Source: JARRQB01 sp965368585
Lineage (GTDB): Bacteria > Pseudomonadota > Gammaproteobacteria > Chromatiales > Chromatiaceae
Direction of reading: 5' to 3'
Length of the DNA: 11,194 nt
Assembly (NCBI GenBank): GCA_965368585.1
Contig: CBDUNM010000160.1
Coordinates: forward strand, 1-11,194
Of the stretch, positions 7,488 to 11,194 are shown in pieces. The position numbers and the translations under genes were made by a program. Within the stretch, counting starts at the first letter, position 1. Each line of letters opens with the position of its first letter. The notes beneath the pieces were generated by a model, which saw only the letters and a list, made by a program, of their open reading frames with translations, ran no database searches and was not told the origin of the DNA.

Positions 7488-7664
7488 ATGGAAGCGCGAA
7501 TCTGGATACCCACCTTGTTCGCCGTCCTTGCGCTGGTCTACGGCACGCTCGCGTTGGCCGGGTTGTTTAAAAAAGACGCCGCGTCTGCGCCCGCGCAGAA
7601 AACGCGATGGCGCGTCGCCGTGATTTTTGCAGCAGTGAGTTCTTTCTTGTACTTTTATCTCTGA
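7488..7664 (+). CDS. Small two-helix membrane protein (58 aa)
   Basis: A short ORF 12 bases after the TIGR02270-type stop, in the same direction. It begins MEARIWIPTLFAVLALVYGT. Residues 6-26 form one hydrophobic helix (IPTLFAVLALVYGTLALAGLF), residues 27-41 a charged loop (KKDAASAPAQKTRW), and 43-57 a second helix (VAVIFAAVSSFLYFY). An AGG sits right before the ATG, so translation probably depends on coupling to the upstream gene. I recognise no family. The clear hairpin-like topology and close spacing argue for a real gene. It could be a membrane partner of the upstream protein or an immunity-type peptide. Confidence 0.6.
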   Translation: MEARIWIPTLFAVLALVYGTLALAGLFKKDAASAPAQKTRWRVAVIFAAVSSFLYFYL

Positions 7665-8303
7665 CAGAATACGGGAAGTATCCGTTTTCAAGCTTTTTTC
7701 GGGCCAATCGGGACAACGACCTTTCCGATAAACCAGGCTTTCACCTCGAGCGATACGGGATGGCTCTCCTTGATGCCGGCAGGCCGTGCATCCTGCTTTT
7801 TCTAGTGATGTCGCCAGTGTTTCTGTAATGACGCTTGCCAGACGACACCGTATCAGGGCCGCGAACGGTACGCACGCAGACTATCGCTAATGCTATGGCA
7901 AACAGGTAATGCGTAAAAGACCGTCGCTGATCTGCAACTCACTCTGTGCCAGCGCGCGGTTGACATGGTAGGCTCCCCTTGCGACTGCGAAATGCAGTAT
8001 TGAACGACCCGATCTGAGTTGTTGAGCGGATTGTATCTGGCTGCAACCCGGGATAAGGGTAAATATTTCGCATAATCTTGAGGATCTCCGCGTCTAGACT
8101 TATCGGGTGCGTAATGAGGAGATTTAACCCAGCTGCTCATCGAGGTATTATCTGTTTAGGTTTGAAATCGTCCGAATCATGGTCTTGTCGCGTTGCAACC
8201 AACCTGATAACTGTCGTTTTCGTTAAGGATAAATACCACGACCACGGCCGTCGTCGAGATTGTTTTAGGCCTGAATAGATCAAGGACGCGAGGAGTCGAT
8301 ATC
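7665..8303. other. Region of about 640 bp without a convincing gene
   Basis: Both strands were read. Short ORFs exist (for example 7607-7828 plus, 7853-8140 minus) but have no ribosome site, no recognisable motif and unlikely composition. One minus frame near 7940-8000 reads SILHFAVARGAYHV, which faintly recalls an ankyrin turn, but it cannot be extended into a gene. The region may contain a decayed gene and the promoter of the gene starting at 8304; GATAAAT near 8228-8234 is a possible -10, without a clear -35. No tRNA, CRISPR or repeat was noticed. Confidence 0.45.
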
Positions 8304-8831
8304 ATGTGGACGCAAGAGGCAATCAAAAAGTTTCACGCCGGCTCCACCGCCTATATAGAAGACAAGTTCGTCAAGAAAAAGGCGAAGATCGATTGCGCAG
8401 ATTTGGCTTTGGAGTATCTGTTGGATTTCGCCCGCGAGAACAACCTGCCGGTTTCGCTTCGCTACTATTCGGGGACCTCTTGGGAGACCTATGTGGTCAA
8501 GCCGAAGCAACAGAACTTCGATTCCACCAAGGCCTATGTGAAGCGTAACTTCGGTGCGCTGAACGTGATCGACAATACGGAGCCCATTGATCTGTCCAAT
8601 ACGAATTCCGGCGACCTGATCATGAGCAAGTGGTCTGGGAGATTAGGACACACTCGAATCATCGTTTCGGTCAAACCAGGCGCGGTGAACGCGAATCGCG
8701 AGGTGACCTTCTACCAGGGAAATCTCCCGCCGGTTGTCCCCGAAAAGAAGACCCAGCGCTTTGGTCTGATCGATTTCGGCCAGCTTAAAGATAAGCGCCC
8801 GCGTCGCTGGAAATTCGCGAGTTTCAAATGA
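8304..8831 (+). CDS. Papain-fold (NlpC/P60-like) amidase, putative T6SS effector
   Basis: 175 residues, with AGGAG eight bases before the ATG. The fold signature is that of small cysteine amidases/peptidases: Cys31 in KIDCADLALEYLLDFA at the start of a helix, GDLIMSKW (103-110) as the NlpC/P60-like 'GDL' strand, His116 in LGHTRIIVSV, and a polar YQGNLPP (137-143) that could supply the third residue. From family knowledge, stand-alone enzymes of this kind next to a lipoprotein are often peptidoglycan amidases delivered by T6SS, or cell-wall hydrolases. There is no signal peptide, which fits delivery by a secretion machine rather than Sec export. The gene overlaps the next one by ATGA, so the two are coupled. 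No PAAR or VgrG-like adaptor part is present. The catalytic assignment is by motif only; a housekeeping or phage-type hydrolase is the main alternative. Confidence 0.65.
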   Translation: MWTQEAIKKFHAGSTAYIEDKFVKKKAKIDCADLALEYLLDFARENNLPVSLRYYSGTSWETYVVKPKQQNFDSTKAYVKRNFGALNVIDNTEPIDLSNTNSGDLIMSKWSGRLGHTRIIVSVKPGAVNANREVTFYQGNLPPVVPEKKTQRFGLIDFGQLKDKRPRRWKFASFK

Positions 8832-9262
8832 ACAGCGCGTACAGGTTGATCTCTGTTGGCTGTTTCGCCTTGGCGTTACTTGGGTGCGCAACGCGGGAAA
8901 CGTCCGCTGGATTGCATGGTTGCCTTGAGTCCCAGTACGGAAAGACGCTGGTACGAACCGACGGGGACAATCACCGGATTTTTCTGACATGGACATCGGC
9001 GACCACGCCCGATCGAGACGGGTTGGTGGCACTGCTTCGGCGGGCCGAGTCCTGTATGGAGGCCGATCCTCAATGGGCTGAGCAATACAGCATCAGCGTG
9101 TTCTCGGCAGCGAAATATGCGGGCTATATGACCGAAGAGCGGATCCTGCCGCTGGTGAAATCCGGGGAGTGGGAACAGGCCTATCTCGCGGAGTTTGACC
9201 GCGCTACGGGAATACTGACGGTTTCACCGGTCGTCTCGCCCACAGAATTCACTGTGCCGTAG
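8828..9262 (+). CDS. Lipoprotein, putative periplasmic immunity protein
   Basis: 144 residues with a typical bacterial lipoprotein signal: MNSAYR, hydrophobic LISVGCFALAL, and lipobox LLGC with the lipidated Cys20. Residue +2 is Ala, which fits sorting to the outer membrane facing the periplasm. The mature part is about 124 residues, with two further cysteines (Cys32, Cys76) that could form a disulfide, and no known catalytic motif. The start ATG overlaps the stop of the amidase-like gene by four bases (ATGA), giving strict co-expression. In known T6SS amidase systems the immunity protein is a periplasmic protein coded directly after the effector, and that is the simplest reading here. The lipoprotein call is firm; the immunity role is inferred. 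Confidence 0.75.
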   Translation: MNSAYRLISVGCFALALLGCATRETSAGLHGCLESQYGKTLVRTDGDNHRIFLTWTSATTPDRDGLVALLRRAESCMEADPQWAEQYSISVFSAAKYAGYMTEERILPLVKSGEWEQAYLAEFDRATGILTVSPVVSPTEFTVP

Positions 9263-9285
9263 ATCCGTACAGTGTTTGCCGGTGA

Positions 9286-10053
9286 TTACGCAATACCTTG
9301 TGATGCCAAGACTTCGTGGATCTTATCGCGTAGCGGATCGGCTAGTGTATCCAGTTGATTGGGATCGAGGACTTCTTCGAAATCGGACGAACCGGATATT
9401 TCGGTACTGTCAATGATGATGTTATCGGGTGGCAGGCTGGTCGCCAGCGGGCTTGCGAGGACGATCAACGGCAGCGGCCCGAAATCCTGGTGTTCTTCAA
9501 CGCTTAGCGGGAAGCGCAACCCTCCGAGCAGAGCTGCCGCGCCTGGCTTGTTTTCCAGCGTGGTACAGAGCAGCAGATTATGCAGTACCGTCTGCTGCAG
9601 CTTCGGACCGTTAGCATCGGATGTCGAGGTCAATAACTCGCGCAGATGATTCGGTCCAAAACCTTCGTAGCTGAGAATCCATTTCAGCGGCGAAGTGACC
9701 ACGACATCTTTTTCACCATTTTCGCTCCGCGCGCTGTAGCGATAAGTGTACGCGGTTATTTCAGGGCTTGCGCCGAGTAGCGGTATGGGGGTGTCGAATT
9801 GCTTTCTGAGGTTGAAAGGCTTCGTCTTGTGAATCTTCTCATACGACGATTTGAGGTTTTCAAATGCCTTGGCGGCAGTCTTGGTAGCCGATTTCGAGCC
9901 GCCGTGGATGTATTCGCCGAAGATCGAACGAGGGTTGAATACGGGCGCCAACGTTTTCAGGTAGGCGCTTAGTTCACGTGCAAAGAGTTCGGCGACTGCC
10001 CGCGTCAGCTTGCGCTGTTTGAGGAGTTGGGAAATATCCGTTGCGTCAGTCAC
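9286..10053 (-). CDS. Unrecognised 255-aa cytoplasmic protein
   Basis: It starts at GTG (10051-10053) with a strong AAGGAG nine bases upstream. I do not recognise the family. The N-terminus MTDATDISQLLKQRKLTRAVAELFARELSAYLKTL looks helical. The centre holds SPLKWILSYEGFGPNHLRELL and then TVLHNLLLCTTLENKPGAAALLGGLRFPLS. The C-terminal third has DFGPLPLIVLASPLATSLPPDNIIIDSTEISGSSDFEEVLD, with an acidic tail. There is no signal peptide, membrane helix or evident catalytic motif. It is convergent with the lipoprotein gene (23 bases between stops) and divergent from the glycine-zipper gene. Codon use and the strong ribosome site support a real gene. A role in the effector island (chaperone, adaptor or tail-assembly-like protein) is only a guess from its surroundings. 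Confidence 0.7.
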   Translation of the reverse strand: MTDATDISQLLKQRKLTRAVAELFARELSAYLKTLAPVFNPRSIFGEYIHGGSKSATKTAAKAFENLKSSYEKIHKTKPFNLRKQFDTPIPLLGASPEITAYTYRYSARSENGEKDVVVTSPLKWILSYEGFGPNHLRELLTSTSDANGPKLQQTVLHNLLLCTTLENKPGAAALLGGLRFPLSVEEHQDFGPLPLIVLASPLATSLPPDNIIIDSTEISGSSDFEEVLDPNQLDTLADPLRDKIHEVLASQGIA

Positions 10054-10141
10054 GGTGGCGTACTCCTTGGTTGATAGGGCGTTCGCTATGGCGCCGGTAA
10101 GGCGTTTTAAATCTATTGCGGATCAGTGCCTTACGGTCTGC

Positions 10142-10170
10142 AGCCTAGACTCAAGCGGGTGGTGTGTCAA
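10142..10170 (-). promoter_or_regulatory. Possible sigma-70 promoter for the 255-aa gene
   Basis: On the minus strand a consensus TTGACA (10165-10170) is followed after 17 bases by TAGGCT (10142-10147), about 90 bases before the GTG start. The -35 is perfect and the spacing ideal, but the -10 agrees at only three of six positions. Confidence 0.35.
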
Positions 10171-10267
10171 AGTAGCACGCAGCACCATGGTTGATCTATC
10201 TTAAACCTGTAAGCAAGCGTTATGGATTTGACAAAGGGTTTTACGGCAAGGCGGAGGGGGCATACGG

Positions 10268-10921
10268 GTGGCGCAAGACACTGACGAAACGCCGGTCTCG
10301 GGCGGGATACCCTACGCGATCGGTCAGGCAAGTGCGGTTCGAATCCCGGTGCCGGGGAGTAGTAGTCTATGCATAGAGCTGCGGCCGCGCGGACGAATTC
10401 CTTCGGGCGGTTCGACATCAACGCTGTTTTTTCAGGATCCCACGGGCAAACGGCACTTGCGTCTTGACTATGGATACAACGTCAAGACCAAGACGATTGA
10501 TTACCACTGGAATCAGAAGGGCACGCACGGGACCTTCGGGATATCGGATCACGCCCGGGTGCAGCGCGGTGGACAGACGCTGTATCGGGCGGCGAAGTAT
10601 TTTCGCTATGCGGGTCGCGTATTGGTGGTGGCGGGCGTTGCGGTGGACATTGCCTCGATTGTCCGGTCCAGCAAACCCATGCGTCGCGCGTCTCAGGCCG
10701 TCGCCGGTTGGGCAGGCGCTTGGGCCGGGTGCAAAGTCATCGGGGCCGGCGGCGCGGCCATAGGCACCACGGGAACACCGGTTGGCACTGCGATCGGCGG
10801 TGTAGCCGGTTGCATTATTGGCGGCTTGGGGGGCTATTTCGGCGGCTCTGCGCTGGCCGGAGAAGTTTATGACTGGGCCGAAGGTACCTATTTCGCCCCG
10901 TTACCCGAGGTTTCCCGTTGA
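10268..10921 (+). CDS. Glycine-zipper membrane-active protein, putative T6SS toxin
   Basis: 217 residues from a GTG with GGAGGGGG about eight bases upstream. The N-terminal half is soluble: SGGIPYAIGQASAVRIPVPG (11-30), then FFQDPTGKRHLRLDYGYNVK (54-73), TIDYHWNQKGTHGTFGISDH (76-95). A hydrophobic helix follows (VLVVAGVAVDIASIV, 118-132). Residues about 144-199 are a long Gly/Ala-rich amphipathic-to-hydrophobic stretch with GxxxG spacing (GAGGAAIGTTGTPVGTAIGG, GCIIGGLGGYFGGSALAG), ending in EVYDWAEGTYFAPLPEV. The glycine-zipper part is what is seen in membrane-inserting toxins and effector transmembrane regions. The FFQDPTGKRHLRLDYGYN domain resembles C-terminal modules of T6SS-associated effectors as I recall them. 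It is coupled to the next gene through TGATG. The pore-forming role is inferred; a regulator or membrane scaffold is possible. Confidence 0.62.
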   Translation: MAQDTDETPVSGGIPYAIGQASAVRIPVPGSSSLCIELRPRGRIPSGGSTSTLFFQDPTGKRHLRLDYGYNVKTKTIDYHWNQKGTHGTFGISDHARVQRGGQTLYRAAKYFRYAGRVLVVAGVAVDIASIVRSSKPMRRASQAVAGWAGAWAGCKVIGAGGAAIGTTGTPVGTAIGGVAGCIIGGLGGYFGGSALAGEVYDWAEGTYFAPLPEVSR

Positions 10922-11194
10922 TGTCTAAGGGTTCGTTACTGGTCACTTGGGATCCCCGCGATGCCTGCTGGCGCTTGAGTCCGCTGGCGCCGTCGACGGG
11001 GCGGCTGCTCCTACTAGGTTGGCGCAACGACCCGCCCGCGCAAGACGGCGGTATGTCGACGCAGATCGGGCTTGTTGTGGCACGTGCGTTGACGGCGGTG
11101 GCGCGGGTGACTTTTCCGACCTCCCTGCCGATCGATCGCCCGACCGATGCGTGGTCCATGATGCGGGATACCGACAGGGTCCGCAGTCTCGGCA
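10921..11194 (+). CDS. Unrecognised gene coupled to the glycine-zipper gene, 3' end outside window
   Basis: The ATG overlaps the upstream stop by one base (TGATG), the usual sign of translational re-initiation. The frame is open for 91 codons to the window end. It begins MSKGSLLVTWDPRDACWRLS and continues with a hydrophobic LLLLGW, ARALTAVARVTFPTSLP and a Met-Met segment (WSMMRD). There is no N-terminal signal peptide in the visible part. I do not recognise the family. By position it is the candidate partner or immunity gene of the putative membrane-active toxin, but it could equally be a further structural or adaptor gene. Confidence 0.6.
   Translation, partial: MSKGSLLVTWDPRDACWRLSPLAPSTGRLLLLGWRNDPPAQDGGMSTQIGLVVARALTAVARVTFPTSLPIDRPTDAWSMMRDTDRVRSLG

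Noticed and set aside
7607..7828. 73-codon plus-strand ORF ending LLFLVMSPVFL
   Set aside because: It overlaps the 58-residue membrane protein in another frame, has no ribosome site and no recognisable family; at most a gene remnant.
7853..8140. 95-codon minus-strand ORF
   Set aside because: No ribosome site and no motif; a nearby frame recalls an ankyrin turn only for about ten residues, too little to support a gene.
9263..9285. Terminator between the convergent lipoprotein and 255-residue genes
   Set aside because: No stem-loop or T run could be found in the 23-base gap.
10215..10260. Promoter for the glycine-zipper gene around TTGACA after the ATGGAT
   Set aside because: The -35-like TTGACA is good, but 17 bases further lies the Shine-Dalgarno GCGGAGG rather than a -10 hexamer.

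Overview
The window has two blocks of unrelated content joined at an insertion sequence. It comes from a Gram-negative bacterium: there is a lipobox protein of the periplasmic or outer-membrane type, a TIGR02270-type protein, and short coupled toxin-like gene pairs typical of type VI secretion (T6SS) islands. A marine or salt-exposed proteobacterium is the best guess. A planctomycete, where glucosylglycerate genes also occur, cannot be excluded for the left block.

Left block (1-4778, all minus strand). Positions 1-788 hold the remains of an integrase-core transposase, broken by a frameshift and a nonsense codon and cut by the window edge. Next comes a compact compatible-solute operon, read from right to left: gpgP (glucosyl-3-phosphoglycerate phosphatase, HAD-IIB), gpgS (glucosyl-3-phosphoglycerate synthase, GT81-like), and a GH13_18 sugar phosphorylase that most resembles glucosylglycerate phosphorylase. 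The first two genes would make glucosylglycerate from a nucleotide-glucose and 3-phosphoglycerate. The third would recover it by phosphorolysis. A GC-rich hairpin follows the last gene.

Middle (4929-6191). This is an IS3-family insertion sequence with 25-bp imperfect terminal inverted repeats and orfA/orfB. Its orfB has a one-base frameshift and a premature TGA. No target-site duplication is visible, so its two flanks may not have been adjacent before.

Right block (6234-11194). A HEAT-like TIGR02270-family gene is followed by a 58-residue two-helix membrane protein and a 640-bp stretch with no convincing gene. Then comes a tightly coupled pair: a cysteine peptidase/amidase-like protein and a lipoprotein that fits an effector and its periplasmic immunity partner. 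Facing this pair is an unrecognised 255-residue gene. Last is a glycine-zipper membrane-active candidate toxin, coupled by TGATG to a gene that runs off the window. The block reads as an accessory island of secreted-effector modules; no secretion structural gene, VgrG or PAAR domain lies inside the window.
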